Of a stretch of DNA of 64,000 bases, positions 7,848 to 16,921 are shown one piece after another. The stretch is from Morganella morganii (GTDB taxonomy: Bacteria > Pseudomonadota > Gammaproteobacteria > Enterobacterales > Enterobacteriaceae): NCBI RefSeq assembly GCF_019402645.1, contig NZ_VKKS01000001.1, positions 1,924,885 through 1,988,884 of the forward strand, read 5' to 3'. Below the pieces are notes generated by a model. It was not told where the DNA came from. It saw only the letters and a list, made by a program, of their open reading frames with translations, and searched no databases. The translations under genes and the position numbers were made by a program. The stretch's first letter is position 1, and every line of letters begins with the position of its first letter.

Positions 7848-8669
7848 TTACTCCCGGGTTTCATCCATCTGTTCCATCGCAGTAACCACCTGCGACAGTG
7901 TATGCGCCTTCACGCCGAGAACCAGTTTCTGTAAAACAGAATGCACATGCTGCGGCGGATAATAATCCAGCGCTATCCGCTGCCCCAGTGCTTTCGGGAT
8001 ATCCAGCCCGTCCTGGATATGGGTGAGCCAGTCATGTTCCACTACATAATGACGGATAAGTTCTGCTCCGCGCTCGCGGGCAGTCATCAGAGAAACCCCC
8101 TCTTCCGCCAGGGTGTTTTCCGCCAGCCCCGCGGCATTGAATACCACCGCCGGCTGCTGCAGCACCACCGCACAAAATGAAGCCAGCCCGCCCCCGAGAG
8201 AGTGCCCGGCAAACAACCACGGACAGACTGACTGCGACAGCAGATGTGCCGCCAGTGACACCGCCTCCTGATACTGTCGTGCCGGTAATCCCTGCCCCTG
8301 GCGGATATTGGTCATCATATCCGCCATATCATTGCTGCCCGCAAACGCCAGAATACTGGTATCGCGGTAATGATAAATCATACTTTGCAGGCCTGACGGG
8401 CTGCTCAGCTGTTCTTCCGTCAGCGAGAGGGAGGCCAGTGTCTGAGCATCGGAACGGCTGACGCCGGCTATACTACGGCGGCCGGGGTGATAGCTGTCAA
8501 AACACAGCCGGGCCAGTGTAATATCATCGGGAAAACCATCCTGCCGGATTCCGGCAGGTGCCGGCAGCAATAAATCCGCTGCAGTTACATGCTGCCGCTG
8601 CAAAAGTGTCTGACAATCCGGCGTGGATGAGAAAGCCAGTAACTGTGAAAAATAGTGTTCGATCAACAT
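7848..8669 (-). CDS. lipase-like alpha/beta hydrolase
   Basis: 273 residues with the nucleophile elbow FAGHSLGGGLASF near residue 125, the signature of class-3-type lipases and Mbeg1-like (DUF2974) hydrolases. There is no signal peptide, so it would be cytoplasmic unless exported by another route (for example as a type VI or type I substrate). The start has a good Shine-Dalgarno (AAGGAGG). It sits between srmB and grcA, a place where E. coli has other genes. The substrate cannot be told; phospholipid or acyl ester is likely. Confidence 0.7.
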   Translation of the reverse strand: MLIEHYFSQLLAFSSTPDCQTLLQRQHVTAADLLLPAPAGIRQDGFPDDITLARLCFDSYHPGRRSIAGVSRSDAQTLASLSLTEEQLSSPSGLQSMIYHYRDTSILAFAGSNDMADMMTNIRQGQGLPARQYQEAVSLAAHLLSQSVCPWLFAGHSLGGGLASFCAVVLQQPAVVFNAAGLAENTLAEEGVSLMTARERGAELIRHYVVEHDWLTHIQDGLDIPKALGQRIALDYYPPQHVHSVLQKLVLGVKAHTLSQVVTAMEQMDETRE

Positions 8670-8776
8670 AAGTACGCCTCCTTAAACACTGAAGGCTTCA
8701 CTTAACGCTATTCATCAATCCGCAACAATATCATTTTTCATCAGTAAGTTACGTGATTTTTATCAGCCGGGTATAA

Positions 8777-8800
8777 AAAACCACGCCGGAGCGTGGTTTT
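8777..8800 (-). terminator. terminator of grcA
   Basis: A perfect 10-bp stem (AAAACCACGC / GCGTGGTTTT) with loop CGGA, followed by a T run on the minus strand, lies 27 bases past the grcA stop. Confidence 0.85.
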
Positions 8801-8826
8801 CGGAACAAAGACTGTTACCGGAACGA

Positions 8827-9210
8827 TTACAGGCTGGCAGTAAAAGTACGGGCAATAACATCGCGCTGCTGTTCAGGTGTCAGTGAGTTGAAACGCACTG
8901 CATAACCGGAAACACGGATAGTTAACTGCGGGTATTTTTCCGGATGGTTAACTGCATCTTCCAGAGTTTCACGACGCAGAACGTTAACGTTCAGGTGCTG
9001 ACCACCTTCAACACGGACGGCAGGCTGAACCTGTAAATTCACTTCGCGGTACTCGAAAGGACCTAATGCGGCACGGGAAACAACATCACCGTCTGCATAT
9101 TGTTCTTTTGCACAGATGCAGCGTACTTCGTCTTTGCTGTCATCCAGCAGCCAGAAAGAGTTAACCAGTGCAGCGTTTTCGGATTTAGTAATTTGAATAC
9201 CAGTAACCAT
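8827..9210 (-). CDS. grcA: autonomous glycyl radical cofactor GrcA (YfiD)
   Basis: 127 residues, identical in length to E. coli GrcA. It is a stand-in for the C-terminal glycyl-radical segment of pyruvate formate-lyase, restoring enzymes cleaved by oxygen. The radical site lies in [12 protein letters not shown] close to the C-terminus and the segment from [15 protein letters not shown] onward is highly conserved. The start at MVTGIQ has a perfect GGAGG site; the longer frame upstream is not used. A perfect FNR box sits upstream, so expression should rise without oxygen. Confidence 0.96.
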   Translation of the reverse strand: MVTGIQITKSENAALVNSFWLLDDSKDEVRCICAKEQYADGDVVSRAALGPFEYREVNLQVQPAVRVEGGQHLNVNVLRRETLEDAVNHPEKYPQLTIRVSGYAVRFNSLTPEQQRDVIARTFTASL

Positions 9211-9289
9211 GATGACCTCCGGGTGATTCGATATCAATTTATTGATTGTCATTTAACTTGGAATATTGGTCTAACCAATGTCTCTGTAT

Positions 9290-9333
9290 CTTATATACCA
9301 AGAATACAGGGGAGATTCTTTGATATATATCAA
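9290..9333 (-). promoter_or_regulatory. grcA promoter with perfect FNR box
   Basis: TTGAT-ATAT-ATCAA at 9320-9333 matches the FNR consensus exactly. A -10-like TATAAG (9290-9295, minus strand) places the transcription start near 9283. The box would then be centred about 43 bases upstream, a class II activating position. FNR control of yfiD/grcA is established in E. coli. Confidence 0.75.
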
Positions 9334-9554
9334 TAAAAATCATATCAATTTTCAAGCTCCGTGATAAAAGACTGTTTTAAATCAAAAATTCATTTTTGCT
9401 GTTTTCAGGTTTTTTTGTAAAAAATCAGCTGTTTTCTTCCTGACTCCGCCGCTATCAGAACCCGGTCCGCAAAAAAAACTCTTCTTGTTTCCTAACAACG
9501 GATAACTCAGGTAAGCTGAATGTAACTCTTGTATAAATGAAGGATAACGACACG

Positions 9555-10253
9555 ATGTCTGCACCACTGACCTGGCATGATGTCATCGGCCATGAGAAAA
9601 CCCGGCCCTATTTCATTGAAACTCTGCGTGCTGTCGCCCATGAACGAGAAATTGGTAAGACCATTTACCCGCCACAAAAAGATGTCTTTAACGCATTCCG
9701 CTATACAGAGCTGTCTGATGTACGGGTGGTGATTCTGGGACAGGATCCGTATCACGGGCCGAATCAGGCACACGGCCTCTCTTTCTCTGTTTTGCCGGGC
9801 ATTCAGCCGCCGCCGTCGCTCGTTAATATGTATAAGGAACTGGAAGCGGATATCCCGGGGTTTACGCGGCCAAATCACGGTTGCCTCGTCAGCTGGGCGA
9901 AACAGGGGGTATTACTGCTTAATACCGTGCTGACTGTTGAGCGCGGCCAGGCTCATTCTCATGCTAAACTGGGCTGGGAAACCTTTACCGATAATGTAAT
10001 TGCGGCCGTAAATATACATTGCGAAGGCGTCATTTTCCTGCTCTGGGGCGCACATGCCCAGCGGAAAGGGCAATACATTGATCAGCAAAAGCATGTGATA
10101 CTGAAAGCACCACACCCGTCTCCGCTGTCCGCGCACCGGGGCTTTCTGGGCTGCGGCCACTTTTCAAAAACCAATGCGATACTGACAGAGCACGGTCAGA
10201 CGCCAATCGACTGGCAGCCGGTGATCCCGGCGGAGCTTCAGCACGGCGCATAG
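9555..10253 (+). CDS. ung: uracil-DNA glycosylase
   Basis: 232 residues from the Met of [10 protein letters not shown]; an ATG 18 bases earlier is possible but poorly placed. It removes uracil from DNA in base-excision repair. The water-activating motif [14 protein letters not shown] (about residue 60), the uracil-binding LLLNTVLTV and the DNA-intercalating [11 protein letters not shown] near the C-terminus are all intact. As in E. coli, ung follows grcA, facing away from it. Confidence 0.95.
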   Translation: MSAPLTWHDVIGHEKTRPYFIETLRAVAHEREIGKTIYPPQKDVFNAFRYTELSDVRVVILGQDPYHGPNQAHGLSFSVLPGIQPPPSLVNMYKELEADIPGFTRPNHGCLVSWAKQGVLLLNTVLTVERGQAHSHAKLGWETFTDNVIAAVNIHCEGVIFLLWGAHAQRKGQYIDQQKHVILKAPHPSPLSAHRGFLGCGHFSKTNAILTEHGQTPIDWQPVIPAELQHGA

Positions 10254-10267
10254 CACAGATACAAAAA

Positions 10268-10286
10268 TGCCGCCCTTGCGGCGGCA
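10268..10286 (-). terminator. terminator of grpE
   Basis: A 7-bp GC-rich stem (TGCCGCC / GGCGGCA) with a 5-base loop is followed by five T on the minus strand. It lies 22 bases past the grpE stop and 15 past the end of ung, so it may serve both. Confidence 0.75.
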
Positions 10287-10307
10287 TTCCGTTGCGGATG
10301 AAAATCC

Positions 10308-10886
10308 TTATTTGGAAACCATCACCATCGCCGGACGCAACAGGCGGCCGTTCAAGGTATAGCCTTTCTGCATCACAGTCACAACATGGTTGGACTCATG
10401 ATCCGCAGCATCCACCATACTGATGGCCTGATGCACATCGGGACTGAACGGCACTTTTGTTTCTTCAACCACTTCAATACCGAATTTTTTCACTGCATCC
10501 AGGAAGGATTTCAGTGTCAATTCCAGCCCTTCCAGCATGCTTTTCTGTGCTTCATCTTCCGGGTTCACCGCACTCAGTGCGCGCTCCAGATTATCAATCA
10601 CAGGTAATAATTCATTAGAAAAACGTTCTAATGCAAACTTATGGGCCTTTTCAACATCCTGTTCCATACGGCGGCGGTTGTTTTCAATCTCCGCTTTGGC
10701 GCGCAGCATGGCCTCACGTTCCGTTTTCCGGGACTCTTCCAGTTCATGCTCCAGTTCCGCGATACGGACCTGCGCCGCTGCCGCGGCATCCGCCTGCTCA
10801 GCTTCCGGCTGTTCCGCTGCCGTATTCAGGGTCTCCGCTGCGTCTGCAACAGGTTCTTCGTGCGTTTTTTGTTCGTGACTACTCAT
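10308..10886 (-). CDS. grpE: nucleotide exchange factor GrpE
   Basis: 192 residues from [11 protein letters not shown] (E. coli 197). It releases ADP from DnaK. An acidic, Ala/Glu-rich N-terminus is followed by the long dimerising coiled coil (around residues 45-95) and the beta domain with VHQAISMV and [19 protein letters not shown] at the C-terminus. An upstream in-frame Met is rejected since it would put the coding start across the heat-shock promoter. It is divergent from nadK as in E. coli. Confidence 0.96.
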   Translation of the reverse strand: MSSHEQKTHEEPVADAAETLNTAAEQPEAEQADAAAAAQVRIAELEHELEESRKTEREAMLRAKAEIENNRRRMEQDVEKAHKFALERFSNELLPVIDNLERALSAVNPEDEAQKSMLEGLELTLKSFLDAVKKFGIEVVEETKVPFSPDVHQAISMVDAADHESNHVVTVMQKGYTLNGRLLRPAMVMVSK

Positions 10887-10925
10887 AAAATCTCCGCGTA
10901 TTTCGCAATAATCCTGATTCTTGTT

Positions 10926-10955
10926 TATTATGGGGATCAAACTCAGAGATTCAAG
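10926..10955 (-). promoter_or_regulatory. sigma-32 heat-shock promoter of grpE
   Basis: On the minus strand CTTGAA (10950-10955) is followed after 14 bases by CCCCATAATA (10926-10935). This fits the sigma-32 consensus and lies 40 bases before the grpE start. Confidence 0.85.
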
Positions 10956-10986
10956 GGAATGGCGATTAAGTGAGGCTAAAACGCAC

Positions 10987-11886
10987 ATGCTGACGGACAA
11001 TACCGCAAAAAACAAATCGTTCCGCTGTATCGGAATTGTCGGCCATCCGCGCCATCCTGAAGCGCTGGCAACACACGAACAGCTTTATCACTGGCTGCTG
11101 AAAAAAGGCCTGCGTGTGATTGTGGAAAGTGATGTTGCCGCTGAGATGCGGCTGGCCGGTGCGGTCACCGGCACGCTGCCGGATATCGGGCAGCAGGCCG
11201 ATCTGGTGATTGTAATCGGCGGGGACGGCAATATGCTGGGTGCCGCCCGTGTGCTCTCCCGTTATGGTGCGGATGTGATCGGCGTGAACCGGGGAAATCT
11301 CGGTTTTCTGACTGATCTCGCGCCGGATAATGCTTTACAGCAGCTCGACCGCGTGCTGACCGGTGAATATCACGTCGAAAAACGGTTTCTGCTGGATGCC
11401 GGGGTGCTCAGCCCCAACGGCAAACTGCGTCGCAGCACCGCACTCAATGAAGTGGTACTGCACCCCGGAAAAGTCGCACATATGATTGATTTCGAAGTCT
11501 ATATTGATGAGCGCTTTGCATTTTCCCAGCGTTCTGACGGCCTGATCATCACCACCCCGACCGGCTCCACCGCCTATTCACTTTCAGCGGGCGGGCCGAT
11601 TCTGACGCCGAATCTTGATGCTATCGCCCTTGTGCCGATGTTCCCGCATACCCTCTCCTCACGGCCGCTGGTGATCAGCAGTCACAGTACCATTACTCTG
11701 AAATTCCCGCAGACCAATATTGATTATGAAGTCAGTTGTGACAGCCAGATAGCGCTGCCGATACAGGAAGGGGATGTGGTCAGGATCAAACGAAGCAGTA
11801 AAACGCTCGATCTTATACACCCGATTGACTACAACTATTTCAATACGTTAAGCACAAAACTCGGCTGGTCTAAAAAAATGTTCTGA
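10987..11886 (+). CDS. nadK: NAD kinase
   Basis: 299 residues (E. coli 292). It phosphorylates NAD to NADP using ATP. The GGDGN motif ([14 protein letters not shown], about residue 75), the NE/D-rich [21 protein letters not shown] and the C-terminal [14 protein letters not shown] are conserved. The start at MLTDN is preferred; a longer frame begins inside the grpE promoter region. Followed by the SOS-regulated recN. Confidence 0.95.
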   Translation: MLTDNTAKNKSFRCIGIVGHPRHPEALATHEQLYHWLLKKGLRVIVESDVAAEMRLAGAVTGTLPDIGQQADLVIVIGGDGNMLGAARVLSRYGADVIGVNRGNLGFLTDLAPDNALQQLDRVLTGEYHVEKRFLLDAGVLSPNGKLRRSTALNEVVLHPGKVAHMIDFEVYIDERFAFSQRSDGLIITTPTGSTAYSLSAGGPILTPNLDAIALVPMFPHTLSSRPLVISSHSTITLKFPQTNIDYEVSCDSQIALPIQEGDVVRIKRSSKTLDLIHPIDYNYFNTLSTKLGWSKKMF

Positions 11887-11926
11887 TTTTTTTCATTCCG
11901 CCTCTTTACCGGATACAAATCCTGAT

Positions 11927-11964
11927 TATACTGTATGTAAAAACAGGCATGTGTATATCCACAG
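11927..11964 (+). promoter_or_regulatory. recN promoter with two LexA boxes
   Basis: CTGT-N8-ACAG at 11931-11946 is an exact LexA core and overlaps a -10 element (TATACT, 11927-11932). A second, near-consensus site ATGT-N8-ACAG lies at 11949-11964, reaching almost to the ribosome-binding site. Tandem LexA sites are also known at E. coli recN and would give tight SOS repression. Confidence 0.85.
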
Positions 11965-11974
11965 GAGAGGCGGC

Positions 11975-13636
11975 ATGTTAACCCAGCTCACCATCAGTCA
12001 GTTTGCCATTGTCCGCGAATTAGAAATCGACTTCCGCGCCGGTATGTCCGCCATTACCGGCGAAACCGGTGCCGGTAAATCCATTGCGATTGATGCACTG
12101 GGGTTATGCCTCGGTAACCGCGCAGACGCCAATATGGTGCGTCCGGGCGCCAACCGCGCTGATATCTGCGCCCGTTTTTCCCTGAAAGATACTCCTGCTG
12201 CCCGCTTCTGGCTGGAAGAACATCAGCTGGACGATAACCGGGAGTGCCTGTTACGCCGTACCATCAACAGTGACGGCCGTTCCCGTGGTTTTATCAACGG
12301 TACTGCCGTACCGCTGTCACAATTGCGGGAACTCGGCACATTACTGATTCAAATCCACGGACAGCATGCCCATCAGCATCTGCTGGAAAGCAGCCACCAG
12401 AAAATCCTGCTGGATACTTATGCCAACCAGGGCTTATTGCTCGGTGAAATGAAAAAAGCCTGGCAACAATGGCACAACGCCTGTCAGGCACTGGCACTGT
12501 ATCAGCAACAGGCGCTGGAACGGGAAGCCCGTCAGCAACTGGTTGATTATCACCTGAAAGAACTCGGTGAATTTGAACCCCGTGAAGGGGAATTTCCTGA
12601 CATTGATGCAGAATATAAGCGTCTCGCAAACTCAGGTCAGTTTCTGAGCCTGAGTCAGGACACATTAAACATTCTCAGTGAAAATGATGAAAACAACATC
12701 ATCAGTATGCTCAATCATGCACGTCATGAACTCGGCGAACTGATCTCGCTGGATGAAAGCCTGTCACCGTTACTGACCATGCTGGAAGAAGCCGCGATTC
12801 AGGTGGATGAAGTCAGTAATGAACTTCGTCACTACAGTAACCGGGTCGATCTGGATCCGAACCGGCTGTATGAACTCGAACAACGTATTTCCCGTTACAT
12901 CAGTCTGAGTCGTAAACACCACACCACACCAGAAGAGTTATATGTCCTGTATACTCAGTTACAGGAAGAGCAGCAGATGCAGCAGGAGAGTGAACAGCAC
13001 AGTGAAGAACTGAGCCGGGAGGCGGAACAGCATTATCAGCAGGCTCTGACTATCGCACAGCAGTTACACATGGTCAGAAAACACTATGCCGCTGAACTGA
13101 GTGAGCTTATCACACAAAGCATGCACCATTTATCCATGCCGCACGGCCGCTTTACCGCAGATGTGATTTTTACTCCGGAACAACTGAGCATGGACGGTGC
13201 CAGCAAAGTCGAATTTAATGTCACCACCAACCCGGGACAGCCTCATCAGGCACTGGCAAAAGTAGCTTCCGGCGGGGAATTATCCCGTATTGCCCTGGCA
13301 ATTCAGGTGATCACCGCGAAGAAAATGGACACCCCGGCGCTGATTTTCGACGAAGTGGATGTGGGGATCAGCGGCCCGACGGCTGCGATCGTAGGAAAAC
13401 TGCTGCGTGAGCTGGGTGAATCCACTCAGGTGATGTGTGTGACTCACCTGCCACAGGTCGCAGGTTGCGGACATCAGCACTATTTTGTCAGTAAACACAC
13501 CAACGGCACGGAAACCGAAACTGCCATGCAACTGCTGGATAAAAAAGAGCGGGTACAGGAACTGGCACGATTACTTGCCGGTGCCGCAGTCACCAAAAAC
13601 ACCCTCGCCAGTGCAAAAGAATTGCTGGCAGCATGA
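11975..13636 (+). CDS. recN: DNA double-strand-break repair protein RecN
   Basis: 553 residues from [13 protein letters not shown], the same length as in E. coli. An SMC-like ATPase that holds and bridges broken DNA. Walker [15 protein letters not shown] lies near residue 29; a long coiled-coil middle follows; the ABC signature [13 protein letters not shown] and Walker [14 protein letters not shown] lie around residues 430-465. Induced through the LexA boxes just upstream. The C-terminal Leu-Ala-Ala is conserved with E. coli RecN, which is a ClpXP substrate. Confidence 0.96.
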   Translation: MLTQLTISQFAIVRELEIDFRAGMSAITGETGAGKSIAIDALGLCLGNRADANMVRPGANRADICARFSLKDTPAARFWLEEHQLDDNRECLLRRTINSDGRSRGFINGTAVPLSQLRELGTLLIQIHGQHAHQHLLESSHQKILLDTYANQGLLLGEMKKAWQQWHNACQALALYQQQALEREARQQLVDYHLKELGEFEPREGEFPDIDAEYKRLANSGQFLSLSQDTLNILSENDENNIISMLNHARHELGELISLDESLSPLLTMLEEAAIQVDEVSNELRHYSNRVDLDPNRLYELEQRISRYISLSRKHHTTPEELYVLYTQLQEEQQMQQESEQHSEELSREAEQHYQQALTIAQQLHMVRKHYAAELSELITQSMHHLSMPHGRFTADVIFTPEQLSMDGASKVEFNVTTNPGQPHQALAKVASGGELSRIALAIQVITAKKMDTPALIFDEVDVGISGPTAAIVGKLLRELGESTQVMCVTHLPQVAGCGHQHYFVSKHTNGTETETAMQLLDKKERVQELARLLAGAAVTKNTLASAKELLAA

Positions 13637-13656
13637 CAAACAAGCTGATTTCATCT

Positions 13657-13682
13657 AACTTTTATGCGATCCTGCGGTCATA
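13657..13682 (+). promoter_or_regulatory. possible sigma-E promoter of bamE
   Basis: AACTT (13657-13661), a 15-base spacer and GTCATA (13677-13682) resemble a sigma-E promoter about 75 bases before bamE. E. coli bamE is reported as a sigma-E regulon member. The -10 is not an exact match, so this is tentative. Confidence 0.4.
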
Positions 13683-13758
13683 GAAAAATGTAAAGGTTTT
13701 CAATTTGATTATTGTCGATTATCATCGTCACAAAGAATCCTAAAGGAATGAAATCACC

Positions 13759-14145
13759 ATGCGTTGTAAATTGCTGATTGCCGCAACGACATCTTTGTTG
13801 CTGTTAACTGCCGGTTGTTCCACTCTGGAGCGTGTCGTTTACCGCCCGGATATCAACCAGGGTAACTACCTGACACCGGCAGACGTGGCGAAGATCCAGA
13901 AAGGAATGACCCAACAGCAAGTCGCCTATACACTCGGCACCCCGATGTTACGTGACCCGTTCGGAACACAGACCTGGTACTATGTCTTCCGCCGTCAACC
14001 GGGTCATGAGCCTGTTAAACAGGAAACGCTGACACTGGTCTTTGACTCAGCCGGTACACTGAGCCAAATCACAAACACCAATTACAAACCGGACGGCGGT
14101 GACGAAACAGCAAGTGAAATCGCCAGTGAAACTGTCACTGACTGA
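13759..14145 (+). CDS. bamE: outer membrane protein assembly lipoprotein BamE (SmpA)
   Basis: 128 residues, slightly longer than E. coli (113) by an acidic C-terminal tail. The lipobox LLTAGC places the lipidated cysteine near residue 20. It is a small subunit of the BAM complex that inserts beta-barrel proteins into the outer membrane. The core from [19 protein letters not shown] to the [19 protein letters not shown] block is strongly conserved. In E. coli the next genes are rnfH and ratA; here a transporter and an island follow. Confidence 0.94.
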   Translation: MRCKLLIAATTSLLLLTAGCSTLERVVYRPDINQGNYLTPADVAKIQKGMTQQQVAYTLGTPMLRDPFGTQTWYYVFRRQPGHEPVKQETLTLVFDSAGTLSQITNTNYKPDGGDETASEIASETVTD

Positions 14146-14187
14146 TTTTCTGTTGTCACGCTAAAACAACGTGTGATAAGTAACAAA

Positions 14188-14224
14188 AAACCCGCCGGTA
14201 CACATTGTGGATCTGCGGGTTTTG
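14188..14224 (+). terminator. terminator of bamE
   Basis: AAACCCGC (14188-14195) pairs with GCGGGTTT (14215-14222) around a 19-base loop, followed by T-rich sequence, 43 bases past the bamE stop. Confidence 0.75.
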
Positions 14225-14576
14225 TTCATTTATCTCTTCCGGTTTATTGTTGCCGGTTTACTGCTGTATCCTGCCTTGTAATACACAATTCGTTCATCAA
14301 ATTTATAACGAATAATTATTCATTACCACGATTTATCATTCTCTGCAATCTTCTGTATCCTGCCCTGGTAATCATGATGATACTCAAGTATTACTTTGCT
14401 TATATTTCCGTAAATTAGCGGAAGATATATTGTTATTCAAGGTTCCCGCATTTAAAAAAAGGATACAAATCATTAATACAATTAACCCTTGATAAATATC
14501 TCACTGACCGATGGTATCGTGCTAATATCCATGATTATTTCATTTTCACGCATGTTTAATAAGTAAGGTTAATGGC
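14225..14576. other. AT-rich upstream region of the MHS transporter gene
   Basis: No gene is recognisable. The stretch is AT-rich with irregular reading frames and must hold the promoter of the transporter gene. This is the left edge of the segment that breaks the bamE-rnfH neighbourhood seen in E. coli. Confidence 0.5.
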
Positions 14577-15848
14577 ATGTCTAATCGCTTAAAGCTACAG
14601 GACGGAAAAACACTGACTCTTGCGTCTTTGGGTGGTGCACTGGAGTTTTACGATTTTATCGTATTTCTCACCTTCGCCCCTTTTTTGCAGACACTCTTTT
14701 TCCCGAGTGACTCACCGCTGCTTTCGAGCATCATGACCTATCTGACCTACGCGGTCGCTTATTTTGTCCGCCCGCTCAGCGGCGTAGTCATGGCTCATTT
14801 CGGCGACCTGATTGGCCGCAAGAAGATGTTTATGCTCTCCCTGTTCCTGATGGCTATCCCGACCCTGCTAATCGGCCTGCTGCCGACCTATGAGCAGATT
14901 GGCTATGCGGCACCGGTACTGCTGCTGATTATGCGCCTGTTGCAGGGGATCGCATTAGGCGGGGAAGTCCCCAGTGCCCACGTTTTTGTCACCGAACATG
15001 TCCCGCAGAACCGTATCGGCCTGGCTAACAGTATGATTGCCAGCGGGCTGACATTCGGTGTGGTTATCGGCCACTTCGCGGCCTACCTGATTTACACCAA
15101 CTTCAGCAATGACCAAATCTTAAGTTTCGCATGGCGCTATCCATTTATCTGCGGTGGTGTTTTAGGTCTGATTGCCGTGTATTTACGCCGCTATCTGCGT
15201 GAAACACCGGTGTTTCTGGAAATGAAAAAGCGTAAAGAACTGATTGATATGCCAATCAAAGAGGTATTGAAAAACTACAACTCTGCGACGATGCTCTCTA
15301 TTCTTGCGACCTGGCTGCTGACCACCGGTGTTGTCCTGGTAGTTCTGGCACCAAACCTGATGAAGTCCGATATTTTTAAAATCGACCCGGAATTTGTCAG
15401 TAAAATCGCGATCCTTGCCACCGTAATGAATATGGCCGGTAGTATTATCGCGGGGATTGTGTCTGACAAACTCGGCATCCGCAAAACCGTTGTGATATAC
15501 AGCATATTACTTGCCGTCACCAGCTACGCCTTCTTTAATTCCCTGAGCAGCGGTGACCACACTACTATCGGCGTCTTATACTCCCTGGCCGCCCTGTTCT
15601 TAGGCCTGGTTGCCTGTGTGCCGATTATTATTATCAAACTGTTCCCCGCCAATATCCGTTTAAGCGGTATCGGGTTCTCTTATAACATCGGTAATGCACT
15701 GTTCGCGGGACTGACCACTTTCACCGTGCCGGTCATCGCCGAACACGTTAATCCGATGTTTATCGCTTACTATATTCTGTTCCTCTGTGCTCTCGGTCTG
15801 TTTATCAGTTTCTGCCTCGGCAAAAAATCAATGAAATTTTATGTCTGA
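14577..15848 (+). CDS. MFS transporter, metabolite:H+ symporter (MHS) type
   Basis: 423 residues with about 12 hydrophobic segments. The N-terminal SLGGALEFYDFIVF and the loop 2-3 motif HFGDLIGRKKMFM are typical of the MHS subfamily (ProP, ShiA, KgtP relatives), which imports organic acids or compatible solutes with protons. LLQGIALGGEVPSAHVFVTE (about 120-140) is the conserved segment around helix 4. The substrate cannot be inferred. A strong terminator follows. Base composition resembles the core genome, so this is not obviously part of the recent island. Confidence 0.85.
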   Translation: MSNRLKLQDGKTLTLASLGGALEFYDFIVFLTFAPFLQTLFFPSDSPLLSSIMTYLTYAVAYFVRPLSGVVMAHFGDLIGRKKMFMLSLFLMAIPTLLIGLLPTYEQIGYAAPVLLLIMRLLQGIALGGEVPSAHVFVTEHVPQNRIGLANSMIASGLTFGVVIGHFAAYLIYTNFSNDQILSFAWRYPFICGGVLGLIAVYLRRYLRETPVFLEMKKRKELIDMPIKEVLKNYNSATMLSILATWLLTTGVVLVVLAPNLMKSDIFKIDPEFVSKIAILATVMNMAGSIIAGIVSDKLGIRKTVVIYSILLAVTSYAFFNSLSSGDHTTIGVLYSLAALFLGLVACVPIIIIKLFPANIRLSGIGFSYNIGNALFAGLTTFTVPVIAEHVNPMFIAYYILFLCALGLFISFCLGKKSMKFYV

Positions 15849-15867
15849 TAACGTGACACAGTAATAT

Positions 15868-15896
15868 AAAAAACGGGGAGTATCCCCCGTTTTTTA
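15868..15896 (+). terminator. terminator of the MHS transporter gene
   Basis: AAAACGGGG pairs with CCCCGTTTT around a short loop and is followed by T6. Confidence 0.8.
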
Positions 15897-15969
15897 TTTC
15901 CCCGCCTGCCGTTTCAATCACCCGCTCAAACGGTTCTTTACTGATTTCCGGCTACTGTTACCGGACCGC

Positions 15970-15999
15970 AATCGTAATCGTAATCGTAATCGTAATCGA
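15970..15999. repeat. hexanucleotide tandem repeat (AATCGT)
   Basis: Four perfect copies of AATCGT and a partial fifth. On the minus strand it falls in a possible 62-codon frame (15938-16126) where it encodes alternating Asp-Tyr. Copy-number change would not shift the frame. The surrounding frame is not a recognised protein and is probably a decayed gene. Confidence 0.7.
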
Positions 16000-16327
16000 T
16001 CATGTCTGACAGGCGCTGCGCGATGGCACTGTTGGCGGAAATTCTGACTACCGGTACGATAGGATTTCCCGCCTTCTTTCGCGGTACCGGTTGATTTAAT
16101 TGCATCAGTAATTCAAACATCCGCAATAACGAAAAAACCCGCTGCTACGCCATTTCATTACGTCAGCGCAATAAAATTATCGCTGCCATCAGTATTTCCG
16201 TCCCGACATTCCGCATTAATGATGAAAAAAAACGCTTACCAGCATATTACTCCGCAGCCACAAACGCATCGGGCAAGAGTTAAATACATTGCAGGATGTG
16301 GAATTTTATCAGTAACGGTTAATATCA
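16000..16327. other. decayed sequence, no intact gene
   Basis: Frames here are short and broken. A plus-strand stretch ending near 16316 reads …RIGQELNTLQDVEFYQ before a stop, which looks like the end of a lost gene. No function is assigned. Confidence 0.4.
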
Positions 16328-16348
16328 AAAAGCCGCGGAGCGGCTTTT
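16328..16348 (-). terminator. terminator of the effector/immunity-like pair
   Basis: A perfect stem AAAAGCCGC / GCGGCTTTT with loop GGA lies 41 bases past the stop of the leftward gene. It is symmetric and could act in both directions. Confidence 0.75.
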
Positions 16349-16389
16349 ATTATACAGAATCATCATTATAATCTGACTTTAATAATGTA

Positions 16390-16914
16390 TTATTCCTGCT
16401 GTTCTCTCTTGAAAGGCTTAATTTGAATCTGAATACCATTATCTACGCAATCCGCAATCATTTGCTTTATCCCTTCTTCAGCCCAGGCTGCGGTCTGAGT
16501 ACCAATTTTTTCATAAGGAACAACATTATTTCTCAGATCCACTTTTGGTTTTGAGTTCATCAGCGAATGAAGATAACTTATTTCGCTATCATTATTCTCT
16601 GGTTTTTCCCAATTGATAATAAAATTATCTTTCCAGATAACACTGATTTTATTTTCTCTGCTGTCATCCTTCCATTTATAACCGATAATACAAAAATCAT
16701 TAGTCACATTATTGCGATTAAAGCCGGATATCATATACCTTGCTGATTCTTCAAAATTATCTTTGTAAAAATCGATATTCATCGGATTAAATATTTGTTC
16801 CGGCCTTGAATCATACACTCCCCAATTCCCTGAATCCTCCCATGACGATGCACCCGCCGTTCCCGAAAAACAGACTGAGGTCAATACGGCAAACAATAAT
16901 GTTACTTTTTTCAT
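16390..16914 (-). CDS. exported protein, candidate periplasmic immunity protein
   Basis: 174 residues with a clear signal peptide (MKKVTLLFAVLTSVCFSG, cleavage near AGASS). The mature part has two Cys (near 75 and 155) and no recognised domain. It follows the 279-residue gene by 7 bases, so the two are co-transcribed. A cytoplasmic protein without signal peptide followed by a small periplasmic protein is the usual layout of a type VI secretion effector acting on the cell wall and its immunity partner. That role is inferred from layout only. Confidence 0.55.
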   Translation of the reverse strand: MKKVTLLFAVLTSVCFSGTAGASSWEDSGNWGVYDSRPEQIFNPMNIDFYKDNFEESARYMISGFNRNNVTNDFCIIGYKWKDDSRENKISVIWKDNFIINWEKPENNDSEISYLHSLMNSKPKVDLRNNVVPYEKIGTQTAAWAEEGIKQMIADCVDNGIQIQIKPFKREQQE

Positions 16915-16921
16915 CAGTTAA

